Shown one piece after another: positions 41,973 to 51,635 of a stretch of DNA of 55,630 nt (within the stretch, counting starts at the first letter, position 1; each line of letters begins with the position of its first letter). The notes under the pieces were generated by a model that worked only from the letters and a program-made list of their open reading frames with translations, made no database searches and had not been told where the DNA came from. The DNA comes from Woeseiaceae bacterium (GTDB lineage: Bacteria; Pseudomonadota; Gammaproteobacteria; Steroidobacterales; Woeseiaceae), in contig JASJBB010000064.1 of the NCBI GenBank assembly GCA_030066735.1, positions 1-55,630 of the forward strand, read 5' to 3'. Made by a program: the position numbers and the translations under genes.

Positions 41973-43277
41973 ATGGCCGCAGTAAAGCGCCGCTACGTAG
42001 CGGTCATCATTGCCCTAATTCTTATCGTCGGGATTCCCGGATACCTGTCGATGTACACGTCGCCAGATCCCGATTACTCGGAACCGCAAACTGCTGCCGA
42101 GGGGGCCGGGGAACGAACTACTGAAGGCTTGCGGGCAGATGCGCCGCCTGCTCCTGTGTTCCCCGACCTGCGCCGACCGGCCGCACCACAACCGGCCGCT
42201 GCGTCGCCAGTTGCGTCGGTTACGGCATCAGACGCGCCAGACTACGAGGAGCCTGAATCCGACCCGGGCGCGTCGGCGTACGTCAGCAGTTGCCAGCCTG
42301 CGGCCGGCGTGTCGCCGAACCCGAATGCCGAGGGCCGCAGAGCTCGCCTGAAAATCGCTTTGGCTGCACCGGAAACTGCCTACATCGTCCAACGGCTGCG
42401 TGAAGCTGAGAATCTCGTGCTGACGCAGACGGCAGGTCGCATCAGTTTGAAGTTCTATCCCGGCGGCATCATGGGATCCGATGCCGACGTAATAAAGAAG
42501 ATGCAGGTCCGCGTGTTGCAGGGCGCCTTGCTCTCCCCGGCCAGCCTGCAGGAAGCCGTGCCGGCGCTGGGCATTTACCGCCTGCCAATGCTGTTCCGTT
42601 CGAAGGACGAAGTGGCACACCTGCGCGAGATAACCGACCCGGTGCTTTACGACGCTTTGCTTGAAGCTGGCTATGTCGCCTTCTGCTTCGCGGGCAATGG
42701 TTTCACGCGCTTCTTCTCGAAGCTGCCGGTACGTTCGGAGGTAGACCTGCGCGTCAGCAAAGTCTGGGTTAGCGAAGGAGATCGGATCGCCGAACGGTTC
42801 TTGCGCTTACTCGAAGTCAGTCCCGCATCGATACCGCTTGTCGACCTCTTGGTCGCGCTCCAGACCGGGCTGCTCGAAGTTGTTACGGTACCGCCGCTGA
42901 GCGCATGGGTATTCCAGTGGTATACCCAGGTCGACTACATGACCGACCTGCCGTTGACATACGACTACAGCGTGCTGGTTATCGACGCAGAAGCTTTTGA
43001 GTGGATCGCACCAGCGGACCAACGGATCATAGCGGCGGCCCTGAATGGCGTACTTCACGATTTCGACAGCGCCAGCTTTTCAGACTCCTCCAAGGCTATT
43101 GAGGCCATCGCCCGTAAAGGCATACACGTTGTGCCCGCCAACCCGGGGTTCCGCTCCCAACTCGAGGGCCTCATGCGTGAGCAGACAATGGCGATGATCG
43201 GCGACGGCATCCTGCCGAAAGACCTCACGCTGCAGGCTTTACAGATTCTCGCCGACTATCGCGCCGCGGCGCCCTAG
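41973..43277 (+). CDS. orphan TRAP-type solute-binding protein (DctP family), membrane-anchored
   Basis: 434 residues. An N-terminal hydrophobic segment (about 8-25) is followed by a Pro/Ala/Glu-rich linker (about 30-115) and a DctP-type domain: LKIALAAPETA, LKFYPGGIMGSDADVIKKMQ, GALLSPASLQEAVPALGIYRLPMLFRS, and a late signature around WVFQWYTQVDYMTDLPLTYD. No DctQ or DctM membrane subunits lie nearby. GGAGC precedes ATG 41973. The long linker after an uncleaved-looking anchor is unusual for this family. Confidence 0.85.
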   Translation: MAAVKRRYVAVIIALILIVGIPGYLSMYTSPDPDYSEPQTAAEGAGERTTEGLRADAPPAPVFPDLRRPAAPQPAAASPVASVTASDAPDYEEPESDPGASAYVSSCQPAAGVSPNPNAEGRRARLKIALAAPETAYIVQRLREAENLVLTQTAGRISLKFYPGGIMGSDADVIKKMQVRVLQGALLSPASLQEAVPALGIYRLPMLFRSKDEVAHLREITDPVLYDALLEAGYVAFCFAGNGFTRFFSKLPVRSEVDLRVSKVWVSEGDRIAERFLRLLEVSPASIPLVDLLVALQTGLLEVVTVPPLSAWVFQWYTQVDYMTDLPLTYDYSVLVIDAEAFEWIAPADQRIIAAALNGVLHDFDSASFSDSSKAIEAIARKGIHVVPANPGFRSQLEGLMREQTMAMIGDGILPKDLTLQALQILADYRAAAP

Positions 43278-43279
43278 CG

Positions 43280-43954
43280 TTACTCCTCGACGAAACTCGA
43301 GAACGCCTCGAGCGGCTTTCTCTCGATGTCCGGCACCTCGGCGTCGTCGGCCGGGTAGCCGGCGACGAGTAGCAGGAACGGTCGTTCGTTTTTCGGCCGC
43401 CCGAGAATGTCATTGAGGAACTTCATCGGGCTCGGCGTGTGGGTCAGCGTGGCGAGACCCGCGTGATGCAGCGCCGTGATGAGAATGCCAGTCGCGATGC
43501 CGGTCGACTCGACCGGGTAGTAGTGCTTCACCTTGCGGCCGTCCGGCAACGTGCCGAACTTTTGCAGGAAGATCGCGATCAGGTAGGGGGCCGTCTCTAG
43601 GAACGGCTTGTTCGAGTCCGTTCCGAGGGGCGCGAGCGCCTCCAGCCATTCACTCGATGCGCGGCGCTCATAGAATTCGCGTTCCTCGACCTCGGCTGCC
43701 TCACGGATTTTTTTCTTCGTCTTCGCGCCGCTGACCACGACGAAGTGCCAGGGTTGCAGATTGGCGCCACTGGGCGCCGTGCTCGCCGCCTTCAATGCGT
43801 TCTCAATGATCTCTCGCGGCACGGGCCGGCCGGAGAACTCACGCACTGTGCGACGGCGGTCGACTTCGGCGTAGAACGCCTCCGCGCGGCGCCGCATTTC
43901 GTCCACGGTATATTCCTCGTAGCCGGTCAGCGGCACGGTCGGGTAGTCACTCAT
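43280..43954 (-). CDS. nitroreductase-family flavoprotein, iodotyrosine-deiodinase-like
   Basis: 224 residues. FMN-binding words: [13 protein letters not shown] (about 33-45), [17 protein letters not shown] (about 58-74), and [29 protein letters not shown] (position about 152-180). The set [19 protein letters not shown] and THTPSPM resembles the iodotyrosine deiodinase branch rather than typical NfsB enzymes. The active-site lid segment (EEREFYERR…EWLEAL) is present. It follows ycgN by 3 nt and converges with the TRAP gene. Real substrate unknown: halotyrosines are possible. Confidence 0.87.
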   Translation of the reverse strand: MSDYPTVPLTGYEEYTVDEMRRRAEAFYAEVDRRRTVREFSGRPVPREIIENALKAASTAPSGANLQPWHFVVVSGAKTKKKIREAAEVEEREFYERRASSEWLEALAPLGTDSNKPFLETAPYLIAIFLQKFGTLPDGRKVKHYYPVESTGIATGILITALHHAGLATLTHTPSPMKFLNDILGRPKNERPFLLLVAGYPADDAEVPDIERKPLEAFSSFVEE

Positions 43955-43957
43955 TGT

Positions 43958-44389
43958 TCAGTCACCCAGTTTCTGCAGTACGGTGAAGAGTTTGGTTTCG
44001 TTCTCGGAGACGGCCTTGCCCCTGACGGAGATGCCCGCCTCGTGAACCGACTCCGGGTCACCGGTAATCAGCGGATGCCACTCGGGCAGGTCCTGGCCGT
44101 TTTCCAGGCGCCGGTAGGCACAGGTCGCAGGCAGCCATGCGAACATCGCGGGTTCGTCGGCCGACAGGACGAAGCACTCGGCAACTTCCTTCGCCCGTTG
44201 CGCATAGTCGACGCAGCGGCAGGTCTCGAGATCGAGCAGGCGGCAGGCGACGTCCGTGTAATAGACCTCGCCGGTCTCTTCGTCTTCGAGCTTGTGCATG
44301 CAGCACAGCGCGCAGCCGTCGCAGAGGCCTTCCCACTCCTCGTCCGTCATCTCGGACAGTGATTTGCGTTTCCAATAGGCATCGGTCAT
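43958..44389 (-). CDS. ycgN: YcgN-family cysteine-cluster protein (UPF0260)
   Basis: 143 residues from ATG 44389 ([19 protein letters not shown]). The cysteine cluster reads [32 protein letters not shown] and later [19 protein letters not shown], all as in Escherichia coli YcgN. Likely metal-binding; function unknown in the family. A longer frame to 44428 would run into the divergent gene and is rejected. It is upstream of and probably co-transcribed with the nitroreductase. Confidence 0.93.
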   Translation of the reverse strand: MTDAYWKRKSLSEMTDEEWEGLCDGCALCCMHKLEDEETGEVYYTDVACRLLDLETCRCVDYAQRAKEVAECFVLSADEPAMFAWLPATCAYRRLENGQDLPEWHPLITGDPESVHEAGISVRGKAVSENETKLFTVLQKLGD

Positions 44390-44421
44390 CGTCAGGCACT
44401 TTGTGACAGAGACCGGGGCAA

Positions 44422-45381
44422 ATGGCAATGACTGCCGTGTTTCTCGACTATTCGACGATGGGCGACGGCCTCGACCTTACTCCCCTGACGGACCTGCTCC
44501 CGGAGCTGCAGGTCTTTGCCGCGACCGGTGAAGATCAGATCGCCGAACGTATCCGCGATGCCGAGTTCGTATTCGTCAACAAGATCCGTCTCGACGATGC
44601 GTTGCTGGAGCAAGCGCCGAAGCTGCGCTTCATTGGCCTCACCGCAACCGGCACCGACAACATCGACACGGTCAGCGCGGCTCGTCACGGCGTCGCCGTC
44701 GCCAACATCCGAGCCTATTGCACCCGGTCGGTGACCGAGCACGTTTTTGGTGTGCTGCTGATGCTCACTCACAACCTCGGCAGGTATTCGGCCGCTGTGC
44801 GCCGTGGCGAATGGAACCGGGCCCGCGACTTCTGCATGCTCGGCTACCCGGTGCGCGAACTCTCGCTGATGACGCTCGGCATCGTGGGCCTCGGCGACCT
44901 CGGCAACTCGGTGGCAAGAACGGCACGCCACTTCGGCATGAACGTTATCGTTGCAGCGCGCCCCGGCGAGCCGCAAGTACCGCAAGATCGCGTCGCGTTC
45001 GGCGACCTGCTCGGGCAGTCGGACGTCATTTCGCTGCACTGCCCGCTCAACGAGCATACGCAGGGGCTGTTCGGCGCGCGCGAGTTCAAGCGCATGAAGA
45101 ACTCGGCAATCCTGGTCAACACCGCGCGCGGCGCGCTCGTCGATACCGCGGCCCTGGCCGATGCGCTGAGAACCGGCGAGATAGCAGCGGCAGCCATCGA
45201 CGTGCTGCCCAAGGAGCCCCCGGCCGACGGCGACCCGCTACTCGATTACGAAGGTGACAACCTCATCGTCACGCCGCATATCGCCTGGAGTACCGACCGC
45301 GCCCGCCAGGAAGCTATCGGGGAGCTCGCGGCGAACGTCGCTGCGTTCCTCGACGGGAAAGAGCGCAATCGAATCGTTTAG
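44422..45381 (+). CDS. D-2-hydroxyacid dehydrogenase (hydroxypyruvate reductase-like)
   Basis: 319 residues. NAD-binding segment [14 protein letters not shown] (about 154-167); the catalytic Arg lies in [15 protein letters not shown], Glu in VLPKEPP and His in VTPHIAWST. Substrate-side words [11 protein letters not shown] and [13 protein letters not shown] resemble glycerate dehydrogenase/HprA. ATG 44422, with another at 44428. Only about 32 nt separate it from divergent ycgN. It overlaps the convergent Nudix gene by 4 nt. Confidence 0.9.
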   Translation: MAMTAVFLDYSTMGDGLDLTPLTDLLPELQVFAATGEDQIAERIRDAEFVFVNKIRLDDALLEQAPKLRFIGLTATGTDNIDTVSAARHGVAVANIRAYCTRSVTEHVFGVLLMLTHNLGRYSAAVRRGEWNRARDFCMLGYPVRELSLMTLGIVGLGDLGNSVARTARHFGMNVIVAARPGEPQVPQDRVAFGDLLGQSDVISLHCPLNEHTQGLFGAREFKRMKNSAILVNTARGALVDTAALADALRTGEIAAAAIDVLPKEPPADGDPLLDYEGDNLIVTPHIAWSTDRARQEAIGELAANVAAFLDGKERNRIV

Positions 45382-45794
45382 GCCCCGATGACCTGCCGCG
45401 CCCACTGCACCACGCTGCGAACCCGCGGCGCGGTCATGTCGTATGCCTCGTCGAAGCTCACCCAGCGCCATTCGTGGTGTTCGGGCTCCCCGGTTTCGGG
45501 GGACGGCCCCATGACCACGGTCGCCTGGCTCGTCCGTGCCAGGTAGTAGCGCGCCGTCTTGCCGCGGCTGTAGGGGCCGGTCTCCATGAAGCGGTCGCCC
45601 CAGTCGAATTCGAGTTCCTCGATGCTCGTCTCTTCGCCGACTTCGCGGATAGCCGCTTCCTTCGGCTGTTCGCCGTCTTCCTGCAACCCCTTGGGAAAAT
45701 CCCAGTGGTGATAGGCGCGCAGCAACAGGGTCACCCAACCGTCGTCGGTCTGACGAGCCAGCACCACGCCGCAGGAGAGAAAGGGTTCGTTCAT
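45378..45794 (-). CDS. Nudix hydrolase, diadenosine-tetraphosphatase-like
   Basis: 138 residues from ATG 45794 (MNEPFLSCGVVL). Complete Nudix box GLQEDGEQPKEAAIREVGEET (Gly-x5-Glu-x7-Arg-Glu-Val-x-Glu-Glu, about 36-56), preceded by HHWDFPKG, a feature of Ap4A hydrolase-type Nudix enzymes. The start shares one base with the stop of the ABC permease gene, so they are coupled. The nucleotide substrate is inferred, not proven. Confidence 0.88.
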   Translation of the reverse strand: MNEPFLSCGVVLARQTDDGWVTLLLRAYHHWDFPKGLQEDGEQPKEAAIREVGEETSIEELEFDWGDRFMETGPYSRGKTARYYLARTSQATVVMGPSPETGEPEHHEWRWVSFDEAYDMTAPRVRSVVQWARQVIGA

Positions 45795-48283
45795 CAGGCC
45801 GCTCGCAGTACGTCGACCGGGGCCGCGTTGACGGCGCTGCGCGCCGCTACGTAGCCGCTCACACACACGACGAGCACGCCGGCGCCAACGCCGGCAACCC
45901 AGAGCCACGGATTGAACTCGTAAGGCAATTCAAACAGGCGCGTCGCGACAATGGCGGCAAGCGCGGACGCTCCTGCCGACGCGAGCACGCCGGCCGCCGC
46001 TCCCAGCGCCGCAAACTCGGCCATGACGCCGGCAAACACGATCCGCTTGCGCGCGCCGAGTGCGCGCAGCATCGCGCTCTCGAATCTTCGCTCGTCGATC
46101 GTTGACTGCACGGCCGCAAACAGTACGGCAATGCCGGCCGCCAGCGTGAAGACGAACACGGCCTGCACGGCGAGGCTGGCCTTCTGCACGATGCCGCGCA
46201 CCTGCTGCAGGATCGCGTCGAGATCGATCACCGAGATACTCGGGTGAGCACGCACGAGGTCGACGAGCACCGGCCGCTCTTCCGGCGTCAGCCGCAGGCT
46301 GGAGATATAGGTGGTCGGCATGCCGTCCAGCGCGCCCGGCGAGAACACCATGAAGAAGTTCGGCTGGAACGAGTCCCAGTTGATCTTGCGGATGCTCGCG
46401 ATGGTGGCCTCAACTTCCCTGCCCGCCACGTTGAACACCAGCTTGTCGCCGAGCGCCAGGCCGGTCTCGACGGCGGCCTCCTCCTCGACCGAGATCAGCG
46501 GCGGGCCGTCGTAGTCTGCAGGCCACCACTCGCCCTCGAGAATTTCATTGCTCGACGAGAGCGTTGCTGCGAACGACAGGTTGGCCTCACGATTGGCCAT
46601 CCAGCGGCCGCCCGGGTCCGGGTACTCGCGATCCTTGACCGAAACGTCGTTGATCGTGGACATGCGCGCGCGCACCAGCGGCACGAATTCGGGCGGCTCG
46701 ATACCGGCGGACCGGTAGATCCCGGCGACCGAGTCGCGCTCCTGCGGCTGGATATTGATCATGAAATGATTGGGCGCGTTCTCATCGAGCGTCTGGCGCC
46801 AGCCGTCGAGCAGGTCCGTTCGCACGATCGTCAGCAGCAACAGCACGGTGAGCCCGAGGCCGAACGCCACGACCTGGACGGCACTGTCGCGGCCGCGGCG
46901 AGCGACGTTTGCCAGCCCGTAGCGCCACGCAACGCCGACACCGGAGCGGAATCGGCCCATCATCGCTACAAGGCCACGACCGACGAAATACAGCGCCGCA
47001 GCGATCACGATGATGCCGCCGAGAAGGATGACCAGCATCTGCGCATCGCCGACGGAGCGGTACAGCAACGCGGCGACGGCCGCCAGCGACAGGCCGGCCA
47101 CGAGGATGCGCGACGGCGCGGGCGGCATCGCGTCATGTCGCAACACGCGCAGCGGCGGTGTATTGCGCAGCTGTATCAGGGACGGCAACGCAAATCCGAC
47201 TAGCAGCACCAGCGCGCTGCCGCTCGCCAGCACAACGGGCATCGGCCCGACCGGCGGCAGGTCACTTGCGATCAGGTCCGCGAGCACTGTCGTCAGTATC
47301 TGCTCCGCGGTGAAGCCGATCACGCTGCCGATAGCCACGCCCAGGATGCCCAGCAGGACGAGCTGCACGATCGATACCGCGATCACGAAACCCTGGGTGG
47401 CGCCGAGGCTCTTCATCAGCGCGACCGTGTCCATGCGGCGGTGGGCGAAGCGGCGTGCCGACATCGCGACCGCCACCGCGCTCAGCAACAGGGCGATGAT
47501 TGCGGTCAGCGACAGGAAGCGCTGCGCACGATCGGCCGCCCGGTAGGCGCGCTCGCTGCTTTCCTCGCGATTCGACGAGCGCACGGCATCGGGCAGCTCG
47601 GGCTGTATCGCGGCGTCGAACTCGTTGACGGCCTGCTCGTCGCCGGCCACCAGCAGCGCGTAGCCGACGCGGCTGCCCTCCGAGATCAGGCCGGAAGCCG
47701 GAATGTCGTCGATGTTCATCAACAGCGAGGGCGCGAGCGACGCGAACCCCATGCTTTGGTCCGGCCGGTAGGTCAGGACGGCCGTCACCTCGAGCTCCAG
47801 CGCTCCCACTGACAGCCGGTCGCCGATATCCGCATCGACGCGCGCCAGCAAAGCCCCGTCCGCCCAGACTTCGCCCCGCGCGGGCGTGTCATCGACGGTG
47901 CGCTGCTCACCGAACAGGACGTCGGCGACACGCACCGCGCCGCGCAGCGGGTAGGTGCTGCTGACGGCCTTGATCGTAGCCAGCGCGCTCAGGTCGCCTG
48001 CAAACACGACGCTCGGGAATGTCGTCGTCTCCGCCGTCGCCAGGTCGAAACCCTCCGCCATCTCGCTCCAGGTTGCCGGGATCGGCTCCTGCGATCGCAA
48101 ACGAAGATCCGCGGCCAGTACCTCGTTGGCCTGCCGGGCGACGGCTTTGCCGATGCGGTCGGTCAGAAAACCGACCGCCGTCAGTGCGGCGACGGCCAGC
48201 GCAACGGCGGCCAACAGCACGAGCACCTCGCCCGAGCGAATCTCGCGGCCAAAACTGCGCAATGCGAAGCGCAGCGCCTTCAT
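45794..48283 (-). CDS. ybbP: ABC transporter permease YbbP-like (FtsX/MacB fold)
   Basis: 829 residues. An N-terminal transmembrane helix, a large periplasmic region, an FtsX-type three-helix block (about 255-365), a second periplasmic region, and a C-terminal FtsX block (about 705-825) match the ten-helix YbbP layout. Together with YbbA it forms a MacB-type exporter or mechanotransmission complex; substrate unknown. It overlaps ybbA by 4 nt upstream and the Nudix gene by 1 nt downstream. Confidence 0.92.
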   Translation of the reverse strand: MKALRFALRSFGREIRSGEVLVLLAAVALAVAALTAVGFLTDRIGKAVARQANEVLAADLRLRSQEPIPATWSEMAEGFDLATAETTTFPSVVFAGDLSALATIKAVSSTYPLRGAVRVADVLFGEQRTVDDTPARGEVWADGALLARVDADIGDRLSVGALELEVTAVLTYRPDQSMGFASLAPSLLMNIDDIPASGLISEGSRVGYALLVAGDEQAVNEFDAAIQPELPDAVRSSNREESSERAYRAADRAQRFLSLTAIIALLLSAVAVAMSARRFAHRRMDTVALMKSLGATQGFVIAVSIVQLVLLGILGVAIGSVIGFTAEQILTTVLADLIASDLPPVGPMPVVLASGSALVLLVGFALPSLIQLRNTPPLRVLRHDAMPPAPSRILVAGLSLAAVAALLYRSVGDAQMLVILLGGIIVIAAALYFVGRGLVAMMGRFRSGVGVAWRYGLANVARRGRDSAVQVVAFGLGLTVLLLLTIVRTDLLDGWRQTLDENAPNHFMINIQPQERDSVAGIYRSAGIEPPEFVPLVRARMSTINDVSVKDREYPDPGGRWMANREANLSFAATLSSSNEILEGEWWPADYDGPPLISVEEEAAVETGLALGDKLVFNVAGREVEATIASIRKINWDSFQPNFFMVFSPGALDGMPTTYISSLRLTPEERPVLVDLVRAHPSISVIDLDAILQQVRGIVQKASLAVQAVFVFTLAAGIAVLFAAVQSTIDERRFESAMLRALGARKRIVFAGVMAEFAALGAAAGVLASAGASALAAIVATRLFELPYEFNPWLWVAGVGAGVLVVCVSGYVAARSAVNAAPVDVLRAA

Positions 48284-48987
48284 GCCGCGGACTTCGTGTC
48301 GCTCACCAGCTTGCCGACGTCCAGGCTCAGCACCCGGTCGCAGCGCTCGGCGAGCGACAGGTCGTGAGTCACCAGCACGAGCGTGGTCGAGCTGCTGCGA
48401 TTCAGGTCGAACATCAGCTCCATGATCTTGGCGCCGGTGCGACTGTCGAGATTGCCGGTCGGCTCGTCGGCGAACAGCACGGCCGGTTCCGTGGCGAAAG
48501 CCCGCGCGATCGCGACGCGCTGCTTTTCACCACCCGAGAGCTGCGCGGGATAATGGCTCCAGCGATCACTGAGCCCGACCTTGTCGATGATGTTCCGCGA
48601 CGCGGTGCGCGCGTCTTCTCCACCGGCAAGTTCGAGAGGCAGCATCACGTTCTCGAGCGCGTTGAGCGACGGCACGAGGTGAAACGACTGGAACACGAAG
48701 CCCACGCTCTCGGCGCGGACGATGGCGCGGCCGTCTTCGTCGAGGTTGGAGAGGTTCGAGCCGTTGAGGACGACGTGACCCCGGGTGGGCAGATCCAGGC
48801 CCGCGAGCAATGCCAGCAGCGTGGACTTGCCGGCGCCGGACGGTCCGACGATCGCGACGCTTGCGCCTGCCCGGACCTCGAAACTCACGTTGTCGAGAAT
48901 GGTCAGAGTACCCTCCGGGCTGCTAACCTCCTTGCTGATGCCGTGTGCCGCCAGAACGGCGGCGTTGGCCGTTGATTGATTGTCCAT
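48280..48987 (-). CDS. ybbA: ABC transporter ATP-binding protein YbbA
   Basis: 235 residues from ATG 48987 ([16 protein letters not shown]). Walker [10 protein letters not shown] (about 48-56), Q-loop [21 protein letters not shown] (position about 100-120), signature [16 protein letters not shown], Walker [13 protein letters not shown] and H-loop THD. A LolD/MacB-type ATPase partner of the YbbP permease. Its start codon overlaps the divergent tesA start codon. Longer upstream reading is antisense to tesA and rejected. Confidence 0.94.
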   Translation of the reverse strand: MDNQSTANAAVLAAHGISKEVSSPEGTLTILDNVSFEVRAGASVAIVGPSGAGKSTLLALLAGLDLPTRGHVVLNGSNLSNLDEDGRAIVRAESVGFVFQSFHLVPSLNALENVMLPLELAGGEDARTASRNIIDKVGLSDRWSHYPAQLSGGEKQRVAIARAFATEPAVLFADEPTGNLDSRTGAKIMELMFDLNRSSSTTLVLVTHDLSLAERCDRVLSLDVGKLVSDTKSAA

Positions 48988-49597
48988 GCTTAGAATTCTT
49001 GCCTTTTTGGTCCTGTTACTGGCTGCCACCGCGGATAGCGCGGAACCGCCGACTGTACTTGTGTTCGGCGACAGCCTCAGCGCCGGGTTCGGAATAGATG
49101 TTGACCAATCCTGGACGTCATTGTTGCAGTCGCGGCTGCAGGAGCAAGGGTACGAACATCGGGTCGTCAACGCCAGTATCAGCGGCGAGACCACCGAGGG
49201 CGGCGCGACGCGCATCGGCGGCGCCATCGAGACTTTCAACCCCGAGCTGGTCATCCTGGCGCTGGGCGGCAACGACGGGCTGCGGGGCTTTCCGCCGAGC
49301 CGCACGAAAGAGAACCTGGAGACCATCGTCAACACCAGCACCGCGTCCGGCGCGGCCGTGGTGTTGCTGGGCATAACGATCCCGCGCAACTACGGCCAGC
49401 GCTACATCGAGCAGTTCGAGGCCTCTTTCCGCGACGTCGCCACGCAATACGAGATCCCCTGGATAGAGTTCTTCATGGAGGGCGTTGCGCTCAATGAAGA
49501 GCTGATGCAGAGCGACGGCATTCACCCGAATGCTGCAGCGCAGCCGCTTCTGCTGGATAATGCATGGCCAATCATCGTCGAAGCGCTCGCAGACTAA
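48986..49597 (+). CDS. tesA: acyl-CoA thioesterase I / lysophospholipase L1, TesA
   Basis: 203 residues. Signal peptide (about 1-20), then SGNH blocks: GDSLSAGFG (Ser nucleophile), Gly in SISGETTEGG, GGND and DGIHPN. A periplasmic esterase/thioesterase acting on acyl thioesters and lysophospholipids. The tesA-ybbA divergent pair is also conserved in Escherichia coli. It ends 10 nt before the fadD start, which suggests co-transcription of two lipid-metabolism genes. Confidence 0.94.
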   Translation: MLRILAFLVLLLAATADSAEPPTVLVFGDSLSAGFGIDVDQSWTSLLQSRLQEQGYEHRVVNASISGETTEGGATRIGGAIETFNPELVILALGGNDGLRGFPPSRTKENLETIVNTSTASGAAVVLLGITIPRNYGQRYIEQFEASFRDVATQYEIPWIEFFMEGVALNEELMQSDGIHPNAAAQPLLLDNAWPIIVEALAD

Positions 49598-49607
49598 AGG
49601 CAATCCC

Positions 49608-51269
49608 TTGGAAAAAATCTGGCTGAAGTCGTACCCGGAATCCATCCCCAGCGAACTCCCGGAACCCCCTTTTCGCAGCGTCCGGGAAATCTTCGAGCAT
49701 TCTTTCGATGCCTGGCCCGAGCGCCCGGCCTACACCAACATGGGCGCAACGCTCACCTACCGTGACGTTGACGAGCTGTCGATGCAGCTCGCCTGCCACC
49801 TGCAGCAGGATCTCGGCCTGACCCGTGGCGAACGCGTCGCGATCATGCTGCCCAACCTGCTGCAGTACCCCGTGGTGCTCGCCGCCATATTCCGGGCCGG
49901 ACTGGTCGCCGTAAACGTCAATCCGCTGTACACGGCGCGCGAACTCGAGCACCAGCTGTCCGACTCGGGTGCGCGCTGCATCGTCATTCTCGAGAACTTC
50001 GCGCACACGCTCGAGGCCGTTGTCGACAAGACGCCGGTCGAGCACGTGATCACCACGAGCGTGGGCGACCTGCTGAACTTCCCGCGCGGAGCAATCACGA
50101 ATTTTGTGCTGCGGTACGTGAAGCGCGCGGTCCCCGCTTACTCACTGCCCGGCAGCGAGACCTTCCGGGCGGCGCTCAAGGCCGGCGAGCACAAGGGACT
50201 GCAGCACATCGAGCTTGGCTATGCCGATATCGCGTTCCTGCAATACACGGGCGGCACGACGGGCGTCTCCAAGGGCGCCATGCTCAGCCACCGCAACCTG
50301 GTCCGCAACGTGCAGCAGATCATGTTGTGGCACGACGACATATACGAAGGTCTGCCGTGGATTATCGCGATTGCGGCGTTGCCGCTGTATCACATCTTTG
50401 CGCTGCAGGCTAACTGCCTGACGATCTGCGCCATGGGCGGCGAGAACGTCCTGATCACCAACCCCAGGGACCCGAAAGGCTTCGTTGCCGAGCTGCGCAA
50501 GCACAAGTTCAGCCTGATCACGGGCGTCAACACGCTGTTCGCGGCGCTCCTGAATACGCCGGGCTTCGAGGATCTCGATTTCAGCGGGCTGCGCGCCTGC
50601 GTGGGCGGCGGCATGGCCGTGCAACCCGCCATCGCCGAGGAGTGGGAGAGGGTCACGGGCAAGCCCATCCTGCAGGGATACGGGCTGACCGAGACGTCGC
50701 CCATAGCCACGGCCAACGTGTTCCGGGACGGCTTTAACGGCTCGATCGGCCTGCCGGTCCCCGGCACCGAACTCATGATCGCCGATGACGACGGCAACCC
50801 GCTGCCTGTCGGCGAGATCGGCGAAATATGCGTCAAGGGCCCGCAGGTCATGGAAGGTTACTGGCAGCGCCCGCAGGAAACCGCCGACGTCATGCTGCCC
50901 GGCGGCTGGCTCAAGACCGGCGACGTCGGCCGCATGGATGAGAACGGCTTCACCTACATCGAAGACCGCAAGAAAGACATGATCCTCGTGTCGGGATTCA
51001 ACGTGTACCCGAACGAGATCGAGAATGTCGTTGTCGAGATGGACGGCATCCTCGAGGCCGCCGCAATCGGCAAGCCCGACGAAAAGTCCGGCGAGATCGT
51101 GAAACTGTTCGTGGTACGCACCGACCCGAGCGTGAGCGAGCAGGACATCCTCGATTATTGCCGCGAAAACCTGACCAACTACAAGCGGCCGCGGATCGTC
51201 GAGTTTCGCGACGAGCTGCCCAAGACCAACGTCGGCAAGATCCTGCGCCGCGCCTTAAGAGACGAATAA
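49608..51269 (+). CDS. fadD: long-chain fatty acid-CoA ligase FadD
   Basis: 553 residues from a TTG start at 49608, with AAAGG 7 nt upstream; the product then begins MEKIWLKSYP, the FadD N-terminus. An ATG-based frame from further upstream overlaps tesA and lacks conservation. The AMP-binding loop is YTGGTTGVSKGAMLSH (about 206-221); other marks are GYGLTETSP, LKTGDVG and the C-terminal lysine segment KTNVGKILRR. It activates long-chain fatty acids to acyl-CoA at the inner membrane. Escherichia coli fadD also uses TTG. Confidence 0.95.
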   Translation: MEKIWLKSYPESIPSELPEPPFRSVREIFEHSFDAWPERPAYTNMGATLTYRDVDELSMQLACHLQQDLGLTRGERVAIMLPNLLQYPVVLAAIFRAGLVAVNVNPLYTARELEHQLSDSGARCIVILENFAHTLEAVVDKTPVEHVITTSVGDLLNFPRGAITNFVLRYVKRAVPAYSLPGSETFRAALKAGEHKGLQHIELGYADIAFLQYTGGTTGVSKGAMLSHRNLVRNVQQIMLWHDDIYEGLPWIIAIAALPLYHIFALQANCLTICAMGGENVLITNPRDPKGFVAELRKHKFSLITGVNTLFAALLNTPGFEDLDFSGLRACVGGGMAVQPAIAEEWERVTGKPILQGYGLTETSPIATANVFRDGFNGSIGLPVPGTELMIADDDGNPLPVGEIGEICVKGPQVMEGYWQRPQETADVMLPGGWLKTGDVGRMDENGFTYIEDRKKDMILVSGFNVYPNEIENVVVEMDGILEAAAIGKPDEKSGEIVKLFVVRTDPSVSEQDILDYCRENLTNYKRPRIVEFRDELPKTNVGKILRRALRDE

Positions 51270-51272
51270 ACG

Positions 51273-51635
51273 ATGAAAAGAGTGCTATTGGGGCTCGGGC
51301 TTTTCAGCCTGGGCGTCGCCGTCGGCGTGGCCGCCACGTCACCACTCGATCCGCTGCGCGCGGCGCCGCACATCTACGAACTGGCGTTCGAGAACGACCG
51401 GGTGCGCGTCCTGAAACGCACCGTGCGCAACGGTGAGACCTCGCCGCTGGTGGCGCAGCCCGACCGCGTCGTCGTCTACCTGAACCCCTGCGCCTGGATG
51501 GTCGAGGACGAAACCGGCAAGCGCATGGAGTCGTTCAGGTTCGGTGAGCCTGCGTGGCAGCCGGCCAACACGCACGGCGGCTCGACCGCCAACGTGATCG
51601 AGGAATGCCACATCGTCGAGGTGGAATTGCGCTAA
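51273..51635 (+). CDS. small secreted or anchored cupin-like protein
   Basis: 120 residues. A hydrophobic N-terminus (about 4-22) could be a signal peptide or anchor. The body has an all-beta cupin-like pattern ([49 protein letters not shown]), without the full metal-binding histidine set. It starts 3 nt after fadD and overlaps the hemE stop at its end (convergent). Function unknown. Confidence 0.72.
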   Translation: MKRVLLGLGLFSLGVAVGVAATSPLDPLRAAPHIYELAFENDRVRVLKRTVRNGETSPLVAQPDRVVVYLNPCAWMVEDETGKRMESFRFGEPAWQPANTHGGSTANVIEECHIVEVELR

